NCBI GenBank assembly: GCA_014773175.1
Contig: VXCM01000214.1
Span: 111,901-175,900 of the forward strand
Source of the DNA: Lucifuga dentata
Taxonomy: Eukaryota > Chordata > Actinopteri > Ophidiiformes > Bythitidae
Reading direction: 5' to 3'
DNA length: 64,000 bases
In this document: piece after piece, positions 1 to 11,500 of the stretch
Layout: the number at the start of each line of letters is the position of its first letter
How positions within the stretch are numbered: the stretch's first letter is position 1
Program-made: the position numbers and the translations under genes
The notes under the pieces: generated by a model
Seen by the model: the letters and a program-made list of their open reading frames with translations, nothing else
Told to the model about the DNA's origin: nothing
The model's database searches: none

Positions 1-2280
1 GTTATGGGATCAACACTTTTAAAACTCTGAGCAGTGACCAACAAAGGAACCACTGTGAATACGTGCTAATTCATGCAAATGCATCTTACATCACACAGCA
101 CAGTTAACACCGGTATGATTGTAGTTAGCCTACCACAAACTATACAACCGACCCGCCTCCCCCCTCTCTTGCCTCTGTTCCTCATCTTGCTCTTCTCCTC
201 TGCTAAATGAAAACAAATCTGTCGTTGTTGTTGATCGACTTTAATGGGGAATAAAGAGTAACAACTGAGAAGACACGGAGTTTTTTTCTTATCAAAGACC
301 TAGCCAGGCAGGAGTTGCTACTAGCCTGCATGGCTGGATACTCCTTTACCCAAACAAATGTGAGGATATCGGCCTGGCTGGCCTAGTTGTCCTGCTACAA
401 ACAGACCCCCCTCCCCTTCCCATCCCAAACTTTATACCGTACACCTTTCCCTTATTCTAATCCTGCCTGGTTCCTTCTACAAACTATTGAGCAGCTTTAC
501 GTTATGTAACCCCTCGTTTCGTTCGTTTAGTACCTAAAATAATAGACATCGCTTTTTCCAGCTGACAAACCCGACTTTCTGGTCACTTCTTCCATTTTCC
601 AGCCCTTGGGGAGTGCAGTGCAATCCCACCTTTTCTTCTCCATTTCCCGCGCGAATAGCCTATAAATCCACTAAAAGTTACAGCGAGTAAACAAACTGTA
701 TTTTAAGAAATGTGGTGGTTTTTTTTATAGTAGGCCTGCGGCTTGTCGCGCTTTTGTTTCGACCATGTTACACCACGCGTCCTCCGTAATGAGATCTTCT
801 TCTCCTTGCTAACGACATCGCATCTCTTTGTCGTCGTGCAGATCGCTCCGCCGCGGATCTCAGCCACATCACTACCTGCCTGTCCGCCGGGGCAGGAGGG
901 CTACATCCGCAAGGAAAACATAGGACAGCGTCAAACAGATCGGAGGAGCCAACTCAGAGATTCCGGCGTCACAATAAAGGCATCAACTCGAAAAGTGACC
1001 GACTTCACTGTGAAGTCATACTAAATAAGGGCCCAGTCACAATTTTAATATGTGACACTGAACAAATTAAACATTTTAAAGTAAAATTATTTGTATCGTT
1101 TTTGCAACATTATAGCATTAAACATTATAGTAAACTATGTTTAATCTTATTTTGACATAATCCACAAGGATTTTTATTTTTATTGTTTTGCTTGATGCTG
1201 GACAGTGCTACAGCAACGTTAACTTATAGGAAACCTATATTAGACTACTGCTACAAATAGACCGTAAATAGTAAGGATACAAGCAATGACAACAATTGCT
1301 GACAGCAGTACATGATTAGATATTGTAGATACAATAAAATGTCGTTCTTTATTTCCAGCTCTCGGTGCTTGAAGTTTGATGCAGGCTTCATGAAATTTGA
1401 GAAGCGTTTCACCGCGACAATGCGTCCCCTTGTCATTCAGACTTGGAGCCGGCTTTTATGAATGGACAAAGTAGATCTTATCGATCAAATACAGACACCA
1501 TTTTAAAAGCTTATCATGCATTTTAGAGAGCTTTTGTGTTTAAAACCATGATGCATAAACATAAAATGTGGTGAAAATATGTAGAAATAGTACACTGCAG
1601 ATGCAACATGGCGAATCCATGTTTGAGCCAGCATTATCTGTCAATATCAAGAAAATTAAACCGCACCATTTAACACATAAACCATGGATAAATTCTAGCT
1701 GAAGATCTCGCTATTGGTATATTGGCAAATTCGACATCACCGAGCGCATTTTCCTAGTATGGCTGAAAAAACATTTTTGAAATACATTAGGAAAACCACA
1801 CATCGCGTCTCAGATACTAAAATGATTAAGATCCTAGGTTTCATTACCTTCCGATTACATACTTACTCGTTTTTATCCATCTTGGAGACACTATCTGGTT
1901 TTCTCCCTCTCGCTGTTAAATCCCTTCTCCCCTCTCTTCTTTCAGTCCCCTCCCCCTTCCAAGGCAGAAATGAAAGACATTATCCACGTAAATTTCGCAG
2001 TCTGGCTGATAAAATAAGGATAATGTCTGCCCAAAATAGACGTATTAACAGCGAGGAAATAAGCCTGTGAAACCTCGCTGATTGCCTGTGATTAGAACAC
2101 ACCTGTATTCCATCAGTTAAGTGTATGACAATGCAGATTTCCCTACAAAGGTTAGTTCACGCTGATCTCATCGTCCAAAAAGACAGGACACGTTGGTGCA
2201 GGTTGGGGGTTTACACAGACTGAGACAGAACTTTAAAAATGCCCCAGCAACCACAAACCTTGGTATGTCCAGTACTTGTA
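1..2280. other. Left-end intergenic segment, no recognised gene
   Basis: I find no coding exon that I can assign. The longest open frames (for example 743-1024 plus) show no recognisable motif and no supporting splice structure. The human neighbour on this side of UQCR11 would be MBD3, so I searched for its methyl-CpG-binding domain and did not see it. A CpG-richer patch at about 640-985 is listed separately. The rest is AT-rich, with no strong repeats. Confidence 0.5.
640..985. promoter_or_regulatory. CpG-rich patch, possible promoter of a gene outside the window
   Basis: CG dinucleotides are concentrated here (runs such as CCCGCGCGAATAG and CCGCCGCGG), while the flanks are CpG-poor and AT-rich. 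In vertebrates such patches often mark promoters. Direction and gene are unknown; a TATAAAT-like word lies at about 660. A minus-strand gene running off the left edge would fit human gene order, but this is inference only. Confidence 0.3.
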
Positions 2281-2283
2281 ATA

Positions 2284-2289
2284 TTTATT
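2284..2289 (-). terminator. Candidate polyadenylation signal of uqcr11
   Basis: The minus strand reads AATAAA here, about 1 kb downstream of the uqcr11 stop codon. Another candidate lies near 2413. Which one is used cannot be told from sequence alone. Confidence 0.35.
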
Positions 2290-3302
2290 GCAGAAATGCA
2301 ATTTATAAAGCATTAAAACACATTGAAAACCCCTCACCAAGCAGTTAAACAAAATATTTTTAATACTTGGAAATATGCAGAATAATTTGACAAACTGGAG
2401 TAAATTTAAGATTTATTCACATTAATAATAGATAAAGAACAGCATTTACAAGATGCATTCCAAAGCACAAACTCCTAACAAGCCCTCAGACTGATGGCTG
2501 AGCCAAGCAGCATGTCCTTTAAGCTGGCAGCACGTAAGCAATCCACCCATCCCTGACCTCTGGTCCTGTAGACACACACACACACAAACACACAGGCCAT
2601 TCATGAGAAAACTGCAAATAAACACATCTGTCTGTAAAGCTTATCCTTCTTGTCTCTGGTTAGCTTTATATGTTGAGAAATGTCCTGTCTGACATAACTG
2701 ATGGTCTGATGTGACCATGTCTAAATAAGATGGTGATGTCAGTGGTGGTAGATGGCTACATAGATGTTTGACCACTACTAGAGCTGGAAAATATACCAAC
2801 AATGTATAATATCAATAATGTGATAGACAGATATTGTATGTGAACTGTTTTATAGTAAGATTGTGATATAGTCTAGCTTTCATGATGGCTTTTCCTCATG
2901 ATCTTCAAGTCAGCAACACAATCAAGAGATGCAGCTTCATGAACCTATTTGATTATTATTGTTGTTTTGTGAAATGAACAAAGGATGCTTCTTTTAGTTC
3001 AACCATCATATCCACAAAAAACTTTTTTTCTCAGGCCATACCCACTAAATAGATGTAATGTACAGTTTAAAACCCCTGATAATGTGTACTGTCAATACAG
3101 TTAAGCTAAAAGCACTACTTCAAAATAGTGTTGTAGATTGGTTTGCTGTAACTGAGTCAGCTGTCACCTGACAAACTCACTGGAGCTGCTTGATCTGACA
3201 TTTCAGCACTAGTGCTAATGGGCAAACCGACATAGAATTAAAGCAGGAACTCACAACTCAAGTATATTGTGTGTTAGAATAACAGTTCACTCACAATTTA
3301 AG
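2290..3302 (-). other. uqcr11: Probable uqcr11 3' UTR
   Basis: This non-coding stretch follows the uqcr11 stop codon and runs to the candidate AATAAA at 2289-2284. It is AT-rich and has no open frame of note. A segment at about 2777-2870 (AGAGCTGGAAAATATACC and AT-rich flank) may be an old dispersed repeat. The extent is inferred from the signal only. Confidence 0.4.
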
Positions 3303-3423
3303 TCAGTCATCTTTCTTGAACTTCCCACTAATGTATGGGACATAGTCCAGAATTAACCGCCAGTCTGTGAAGTGAACAAGTGCCACTCCACCCACTGTTC
3401 CCCAGGTGATCATATTTGGTACC
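3303..3423 (-). CDS. uqcr11: uqcr11 coding exon 2
   Basis: The acceptor TCCTAACCAG|G precedes 3423 and the stop TGA is at 3305-3303. It encodes residues 21 (split codon) to 60, including the transmembrane helix and the conserved C-terminal GKFKKDD. Confidence 0.93.
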
Positions 3424-4529
3424 CTGGTTAGGAGATAATAATGGGATTAATAAATGAGCCAGAGTTCAATATAACAGTATGAACTGCACCACACATGTAT
3501 CCACAGCAGCTTGGATAAATTTATGACAAAATCCAACACCTATCTTTTAAAAGATATGGGGTGGTATTATGTTTTTGTGTTTTTACATGCATACTTTCTT
3601 GGTCTATGCACAAACTGACTTTCTGATGACCAATATTTTTTGTCCTCTTCTTAAGGTTACAAAAAAAAAAAAAAAAAAAAAAAAAGATATTTTGAAGATG
3701 TGTCTATAGATTTGACCTTATAGTTTTGTCAAATGCTGCGATTTCCTGTTTTTTTTTTTTTGTTGTTGTTGCTGCTTTAGTTTACAAATGTTGATAAGCA
3801 GAATCACAGGCAACAGGTTTAACTGGTTTAGAGACTTTTTCTGCTCATGATAAAAGTGAAATTTAAAGGCGCTTTTAACATAATTATTTTGTGCAGTGCA
3901 ATTAATCTGGGGTGACAAAATAATTGGCAAACAGCTGTCATCTTAAATTCATAACAAAGATTCATCTTACCTGGAATGGTTCACTAGTACAATTTAATTC
4001 AATAAATTCTACCGTGCTGAAGCTAATCATATTCAGTTTTTGCTGACAGTGTCACCGAGGTGTTAACTGAACTCTTTGTAATCTTATAGCTGTAATTAGT
4101 GACCCTCTTGGCCGTTTCACAGCATTAACAAATACGTCCCCAATCCATTTAAGATAACTTTGTCAAATGTTCAGCCTCGTGAGCGAAGTACAGTTTAATA
4201 TAGACTTTATTGTGGTCACAAATAAAAATCTGTTGTCAATCACTGTAATCATTGTCCGTCAATAACATCGCAGGTTGTTTGAAGACGCTAAGTAGCTTAG
4301 CCAGCTAGCCAAGTCTGTAGAAATTAAAGCACTACGATGGCTAGCTAAACAGTTGGGTCACACAGGACAAAACGGCGCTGAGTTGACAGCACCATTTTTA
4401 AAACGACTAAAGCACTTAAACATTACTTCCAGAATCATATTCTACCTCTGATATTACTCCAACTTACCACGTCCTTAGAATGGCAATGTACTTTGCACCG
4501 ACAACTTTATCAAAAATGTTCGGGACCAT
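3303..4529 (-). CDS. uqcr11: uqcr11, cytochrome b-c1 complex subunit 10 (two coding exons)
   Basis: The exons are 4529-4468 and 3423-3303, joined in phase (TG|G gives Trp21) to make a 60-residue protein. The second exon reads VPNMITWGTVGGVALVHFTD, then WRLILDYVPYISGKFKKDD and TGA. This matches the UQCR11 family pattern WVP...TWG..G...V...TDWR.ILD.VPYI.GKFKKD; the human protein has 56 residues. It is a single-pass inner-membrane accessory subunit of respiratory complex III, and residues about 25-40 form the hydrophobic helix. The start at MVPNIFDKVV has a good context (A at -3, G at +4) and aligns with the human start. The gene lies just downstream of tcf3 on the same strand, as in human. An in-frame upstream ATG at 4661 could extend the N-terminus (see findings). 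Identity is near certain; the exact start is slightly less so. Confidence 0.93.
4468..4529 (-). CDS. uqcr11: uqcr11 coding exon 1
   Basis: It encodes residues 1-20 plus two bases of Trp21 and ends at a consensus donor (G|GTAAGT). Residues 8-20 (KVVGAKYIAILRT) correspond to the human FLGPRYRELVKN segment. Confidence 0.9.
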
Positions 4530-4740
4530 CCTGACCTTCCTCGGATAAGATTGTTCTTCCAATGCAATATTTTCTCGCTGATGGCTGTGAGGACCCTTGG
4601 ACTGCCTATTAATCTGCCTGATCAAAATAAGCAAGCGGCCGCGTGAGGCAGCCGGGGTCATTTCAGGCCGTTGACATTGCGGTGGTGCTTTTAAGGACCT
4701 GTACGCTCTGGATGCGTCTTCAGCAGCAATCTAGCTTTAA
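4530..4740 (-). promoter_or_regulatory. uqcr11 5' leader and promoter region
   Basis: This is the stretch directly upstream of the uqcr11 start. It holds a GC-richer island with a GCGGCCGC word (about 4635-4642) and an ATG at 4661-4659 in frame with uqcr11. No TATA box is obvious. The transcription start cannot be placed from sequence. Confidence 0.4.
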
Positions 4741-4873
4741 TACTCCAGTCCTGAGAATGTTGAATTTATAAAAAAATAAATAAAAATAATAATGTCAGCT
4801 TTTCTCATGGTTTTCGCTGACTATTTCCATCGGAAAATATGGACACATTCATTTTCCGAACTACAATAAACCC

Positions 4874-4897
4874 TTTATTACAATGTTTTCCTTTATT
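4874..4897 (-). terminator. Candidate tcf3 polyadenylation signals
   Basis: The minus strand has AATAAA at 4897-4892 and again at 4879-4874, followed downstream by a TGTGT-containing stretch. These are the last signals before the uqcr11 promoter region and so the likely tcf3 3' end. Earlier AATAAA words (about 4968, 5210, 5990, 7563) could give shorter transcripts. Confidence 0.35.
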
Positions 4898-7800
4898 TTC
4901 CTTTTGTGTACAATAGTCAAAAAGCCAGGCATTGGAAAAGGTATAATCTGTTATTAAAAATGGCACATTTATTGCTACATTACTGTTATATACAGGACAG
5001 TTCTCATGTATATATATTTATATATAAACAATGAAAGGAAAAGGAGAAATTGAGCAGAGAGACTGGGACTGGAGGCACTCTGAGGACCTACACTGTGTCC
5101 TCACTCCAACACGTCAGGCTCTATATCTGTCAATTTACTTCTTTTAATACACAATAATTAATTTTGCCCGTTGTCTTCACAAAGGTATGGCGAAATGATT
5201 GAAAGCGTTTATTACTGCTGTCTCATACCAACACAAGTCCCAACCTGTCAATGAAACACTTTCCATCATATTATCATAAGGAGGATTAGCTGCTTTGTGT
5301 GCCCCAGTGGTTTGAGCTGCTTTTCTTCCGATTCTGTGTGCATGTATGTACGTGTGCGTCATGAAACATCCCCAAATTACTGTCTTTACCATGTAGGCTT
5401 CCATTGTTATTGTGGGGTGTTTACAGAATCCTAAATTAAATCAAGTCGGATCATGATTTTCCCCTAGAACAAATCTTCAATATTCAGTACACTTATTGAT
5501 CTTATAATTAAAAAATGCAAAACTTCAAACACAACTCGTTGAAAGAAGTGAACTTCAGAACTTCTCACAAAAAGTCACTGTCAAAACATCACCAAAGAGC
5601 TGGACTTTTCAAAAAGTAAAAGGATAGATGTGTAAAGGAAATTACTGAAGACTAAATATACTAAAGTCACTCCAGCAGAGGACTCGGCACTCTGTTATAC
5701 AAGAATTGAAAATACTCAGTCATTATAAAATCCAGCTACTATGGAAAATAAAAATCACTCCCTACATCAAAACTGAAGCAATGCTAATGTGCATCAAAAA
5801 AGCAGACAATCAGAGCCAAAAGCAGCGTCTCTTGAACCCTGTAGTATTAAGTGATGTAGCAATGACAGAAAGATAAACTCATGACCTGGACCCATGACCT
5901 TAACTAAAACAGCAGTTTGAACACATATAATCCAGTTGAATACTTAGAAAAAAAAGAAATAAAAACTAAACAACATCTACATAACATTTATTTATTTAAC
6001 TAGATACACTGAAAGAAAATCTCTTTATACCATTTTAAACGTCTTACTGAAAATTGAAAAAAGCGTTAGGAGAGGGAAGAGTGGGGGAATGAACAAGTAC
6101 CTCTTTAATCTCCATGATAAATGAAATGATATGGTTTATAAAATAAAAACTGTCTTAAATGAAAATACAAGTTCAGGCACTGATAAGGTATCACTCTCCC
6201 ATCGTGACATCTTAAGTCTTGAGAATGAAAAGGCCACACTATTGATTTGTATAGGTGTTTTTCTTCATCTTTTTTTGTAGAAATTAAACACACAAAACGC
6301 TCTAACTCCCTTGCAATTACATGTTGGTAAGAACCATTCACAACATGAGACAACATGGTAATAACATCACAATAACACTGTTTTTGTTTTCCATATGAAT
6401 TTCTACCTTGCACCCAAATACCAACGTCTGCCTTAAGTGAGCCGCAATCTTGGTAGAGTGCAGACATTTAAAAAAGTTGAAATGAAAACTATTATAATGA
6501 ATTGACAAAACCCAGGAACACAATTTTGATAATGAAGGCGATCCACATTTCTATGGCAGCTACATTCAAATACCAGTTGCATAATTACTGTTAACTGAGA
6601 CAAAAAAATCCCATCCCACATTTTGCCTCAGTGCCTCACCACTAAAGTAAGACCACTTTAAAAGGACGTCACCCATATATTCCCGTATGGTAAGAAACTG
6701 TTTATCTGGGTAGCTGATGATGCACCGCTCAGCTAAAACTGGAATAAAGGATACAACAAACACGTTCAACATTTTTTCATTTTGACTTATTCCTCTGCCA
6801 TTCAGGTTCAACTTTGAATTAACTTTTGATCAATCAGTTTCATTTAAATGTCAAATATCCCCCTTATTCAGCTCATCTACAATACACTCTAAACTTCAAA
6901 CTAATATTGCCATTTATGTAGAAATCTACAATGTATAGATTAACAAAAAATATATATTTTTATATATATTTAATTTCGAAAAATGAAACAGAGTAATGTA
7001 TGAAGTGACTTTACATGTCACACTTCTCTCAGTAAGAAAGGTGGGAACGACTTACTCGGGGTGGGGTGGGGTGGGGNTCAGTGGGAATGCTCATTTAGGA
7101 AATGAATGCCTCTGTTACACAAAGGCCTGTCTGCTTTCACAACAGTGGACTGATGAAATCCCTCTATCAACAGAACCCAGATGTTTTTCATCTGTTTCAG
7201 GATATCAATTAAGGGGGGAAAAAAACTTGAGGTGTTAGTCTGCTGGCCTTCTCCATAATAGCATTTCAATTAAGTAACAGCACTGTGCTGACCACTTAGC
7301 ACAGGTCTCAACTGGCTCTTATACAAGACTTCCAAGGACTGAAACGCACTGCAGGCTGACACTATTAAAATCCAGACTAATATATACAACTGTGCTTTGT
7401 CTCGTCTATCTATGCTTTAGTAAATAAAGCAGTACAAAATCCTGAACCTATGACAAAGGAGTACTGGATTATCACTAGAATGTGTAGTCAAACAGGAAGA
7501 ACAGGCTTGTAGTTGACAGATTCTACCACATTGATAATTTATAACCTTCAAGGAAGGAGTCTTTTATTCCAAGTCTCCAGGTGCCTTGTGGGATGAGACG
7601 TGGCTCAGTCCGACACTGTCTCTAGGTTAGAGTTCCAGTCCTTTGTGTAAGTTGTGTCTGAATTGTCCAAATTTTGTCCTTTTCCTTGTGACTTTTCTGT
7701 CACCCTCCCAAAACGTTCGTTAACAAGATAAAGGAAAAGTCAAAGAATTTGAGACAATTCAACATCAACTATGGGCTTGGTTACATAACATATGTAAGAC

Positions 7801-8250
7801 TGTACCATCACGCTGGGAATGACATACAATAAAAATAATTGCTCATACACATAAGCAATCCCTCACAATAAATGTTCCTCACATGTAAAGCAATTTGCTT
7901 AAATGTCTAATAGAAAACATGTAACAATTAGGCACAAATCTTTGATTAAATTTGTGTTTGTTAGGTCTCCTTTCTTTCACCAGAGCACCTCTCGGCAGTG
8001 TGTGAAGTCCCAATTTGTGGCAGGACAAAAGTACTCTGGAGTTCCATCATCTTGTGGAAATCAAAAAAGGAAGGAAAATCTTACATGTATAAAACAAAGC
8101 AAAACTAAAAAAAGTTCTTCACATTTGAGCTTGTAGTCATGGTTGGGAGTGCGACAAACAGGCTGTGTCAGTTTTGGCAGTATGCATGTGTGTACGGGTG
8201 TGTGAATGTGCATCTTGAAACTTGAACGGACCATACACAGACATGTCCAC

Positions 8251-8282
<32 letters not shown>

Positions 8283-8445
8283 TGAGAATAATGGGTGGAA
8301 GAAATCTGTTAAGGCCACATCCTCTGACAGCCAAGGACAGCACCAGATCTGTTTAAAAAAAAATAAATAAATACAGAAACCAAAAATGTTATGATGCATC
8401 TTATAAATAAAGAAAAACATTGTGGATAACCCTGCCTACCTGGTG
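4898..8445 (-). other. tcf3: Probable long 3' UTR of tcf3
   Basis: This is about 3.5 kb between the tcf3 stop codon and the candidate poly(A) signals. No coding exon is recognised in it. It is AT-rich and includes an AC microsatellite (8255-8282), a G-rich run with a single N (7077), and several internal AATAAA words on the minus strand. The extent is inferred from the absence of other genes and from the signals. Confidence 0.45.
8255..8282. repeat. (AC)n microsatellite
   Basis: A pure AC run of about 14 units in the probable tcf3 3' UTR. Confidence 0.9.
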
Positions 8446-8591
8446 TTACATGTGGCCACCTGGGTTGTGGCCATCTCCCCCCATACTAGGATGGCCTCCT
8501 GAGAGCTGCATGGGTGCTTCCCCCACCACCCCAGACACCTTCTCCTCTTCACGACGTTTTAGACATGCAGCCTTGGGGTTAAGGTTCCGCT
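8446..8591 (-). CDS. tcf3: tcf3 coding exon 18 (C-terminus)
   Basis: The acceptor CATTCTCAG precedes 8591 and the stop TAA is at 8448-8446. It encodes the residues after the bHLH, 577-624: [20 protein letters not shown] followed by a Gly/Met/His-rich tail ending GHNPGGHM, close to the TCF3 ending HNPAGHM. Confidence 0.95.
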
Positions 8592-11500
8592 CTGAGAATG
8601 AGAGTGAGAGAAAGAGAAGGCAAACAGGTCTTGTCAGGATCAGAGGATAACAAAGTGTGTGTTTTACAAAGCCAAGCAAAAACACACTCATCTCTTTTGA
8701 CCACAGGGAATAGGACGACGCCTCCAGTGCAAAGCAGCTAGTCGCAGACTGACCTCTGACTTGTTGTTCTAAGTTGAGGATGACATTGACGGCTTGGTGT
8801 AGGATGAGAAGTTTGGTCTGAGGTTTGTCATGGCTGAGGTGCAGCTGGCACATTCTCCCAAGCTCCTTAAATGCCTCATTGATGTCCCGTACTCGGAGGC
8901 GTTCACGGGCATTGTTAGCCACTCGCCGTTCCCTCTCACGCTCCATCTTTACCTCGGGGGGAAGGTCCTCATCATCTTCATTGTCTTCTCTAATGGCAAA
9001 CAGAGATGAACGGATGAAGCCAGAGACAGGAAAAGAATGAAAGTGCACCGTCCGGCAGTTTTTCACAGGCCATTAAAACTAGGGTTGGATATCGATTCTG
9101 ACCTCCCGATTCAATGTGATTCGATTTTCAAAGGCCCAATTCGATTCAATTCTATTTGATTTGATTTGGTTAAATTCTGGAAAATTTTGTTAAATTACAT
9201 TATTGTATAAAAAACTGAAGGCATTCTTTCAAAATATATGCTGAAAACTTGATGAGTGTATTACAGGAAACAGGTTCAGGCTGACCTTTAGGCTCTGATA
9301 CTCCACTTGACATACACATAAAGCTTATTGTAGCCGCCTCACTAATGTGTTGTCATGTTGGTCAGTGTACCGTGACTCCAGTATTTTAAGCATTTTCCTA
9401 CATGCCTCATTGTCACGAGCATATCTTTGTATATAAAAATAGTAACAGACTCAGTTATTTTTCTGGCTGGAGGTGAGGCAGATGGCAGGTTGCTGGTTGA
9501 TGCACTTTCTACCTTCATCTGTCTTCATTCAGGTGTCGGTGCTGCAGACTTCGTGGCAGCAGGCTGACATCTTGTCAAGCAGTTCCACAAGTTTGTTGTG
9601 TTGCCACAAAATGTTACTTCTGAGTTACATATTTTGTAAATGGCCTAACCTTTGTCAGTGTTGTTTGTGTTCTTGCTTTTGAAAGCCAAAATGAGTCCAA
9701 ACATCTGCTCTAAATCTGGAAGGTGCAGAGTCACAGTGCCATGTTGTTTTAATACAAGCTTGGTCTTCTATGCTTTCTGTAATAGAGGAGTCATGCTATG
9801 TCACACGGAACTTACGCTACTAGTGTTACTTATGCTACTAGTGTTACTTATGCTACTAGTGTTCAATTAAAACTTAGACCTTTTAAAAGATGAACTTTTT
9901 AAAAAAAATTTATGAGTCAACATGGGAATCATTTAAATTGGAATCACAATTAAGCGAAAAATTGACCCCCCCAATAATTACAACTCAGAATAAACACTTT
10001 AGTAGCATTAAGTTTTGAAAAATGTTACATCAAAATCAGGGATTGTATATCCATAACTGAACAGTCTAACAAGTACCAAATGGAAGTGCTAACAAGTTAG
10101 ATGTATGAGCAGAATGTTTTGGTTAATAAATGTGAATAATGAAAAACAAAACAAAAAATCCAAAAATGCATTATCCTACATCAGATGACCAGAATAGAAT
10201 TAAAACACTTTTATGATGGCTTATCCCACAAAAGCTGGAAATATTTATGTTTAATTGTATACCTGTGTGACTTGTCAGTGTGTACACAGTTTGATGCTTG
10301 TGCTCTCATATACAGAGCAAGTCCAAAAAAAACACTAAAGGATAAGATAACAATCTTCAAAATATCATATTACTCCAGCAAAAATGGAATAAAAAAAAAA
10401 ATTGAGATTTTAAACTTCAGCTCCATGAACTTGTGCTTTGAGTGATGTCTGACATGAGTTCACAAAGCACAAGAAATGCATTCTCCATTAAAGAAACTTA
10501 CTCATCTTTCTGGTCTGAAAGGCCAGAGAGCAGCTGGAGGGGCAACACCTCCTTTCTGAAAACGTTATATAAGGGGAGGGGGGTGTAACATAGTTAAATA
10601 CCTAACCTAACCTGAGTTACCAGCAGGACAGACAGAAGAGATTACAAATATTAATTTCATATCATCTAAAAAGTCTCTCAAGTAACAGCTGGCATTAGGA
10701 ACCTTGTAGTTGATATTTCCAAAACAACATGATTGCTTTTACTGTATATTTCCATAACTGAAAAATGCGACTTAAGACAAGAAAATCTCCACCTTTGTGG
10801 GATAAAATTGTTCACCTTTAAATTTAACTGCATTTGAAATCGTTTATCTTCCAGGTAAAACAGCAATCTAGAGAATAAAGAGCAAAGAGAGCATGAAGGA
10901 CATTACCTTGTTCGACTGCGTGCTACCTTCGAGTCCTTCTTTTCCTCATCAGACTTGTCTGCAACAGACGAGTTCTCGTCATCCTCCTTGTCTTCTCTTT
11001 TGATGTCTGAGCTGCTGGAGGAGTGTGTGGAACGTGTCATACCACCAGGAAGACCTAAAGACAAACAAGAGGATGAGAGGATTCAGATGAGAAGTACCAA
11101 AATCTTCCCATTTAAGGTTAGGGATTTATTAGCATTCCTCTTTTATTAGGAGGAAACGTTATACAGCTGATTATATGGAAGAAAAAAACCCCTAAAATCT
11201 GAGTTTTTTTAATTGTCAGTAAAAAGGGGTCTGACAGATCAGTAAAAAAAGTTGAAATGTTTTTGTAAGTCTATCTGGCTCACAAAATCTGACTAATTTT
11301 TCATGTTGCTTTTTGCACCAAATCAATTCAAATCTATTAGTTATGATAGACTTGGATTAAGTCTGATGTTATCATACTTTCAGCTGAATTTTTAATGTTA
11401 AAGATATAGGTCATTCCTCTTCGTTAAACTATTTCAATCAATCTGACAATCTGCATATGTACACACTCTGGAGATGATATTAAGATGGAACACACCCATT

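Noticed and set aside
743..1024. Plus-strand frame of 93 codons at the left end
   Set aside because: No homology signal that I recognise. It overlaps a CpG-rich patch, where stops are rarer by composition.
1..2280. Possible mbd3 gene, expected from human order next to UQCR11
   Set aside because: No methyl-CpG-binding domain or other MBD3 segment could be seen on either strand.
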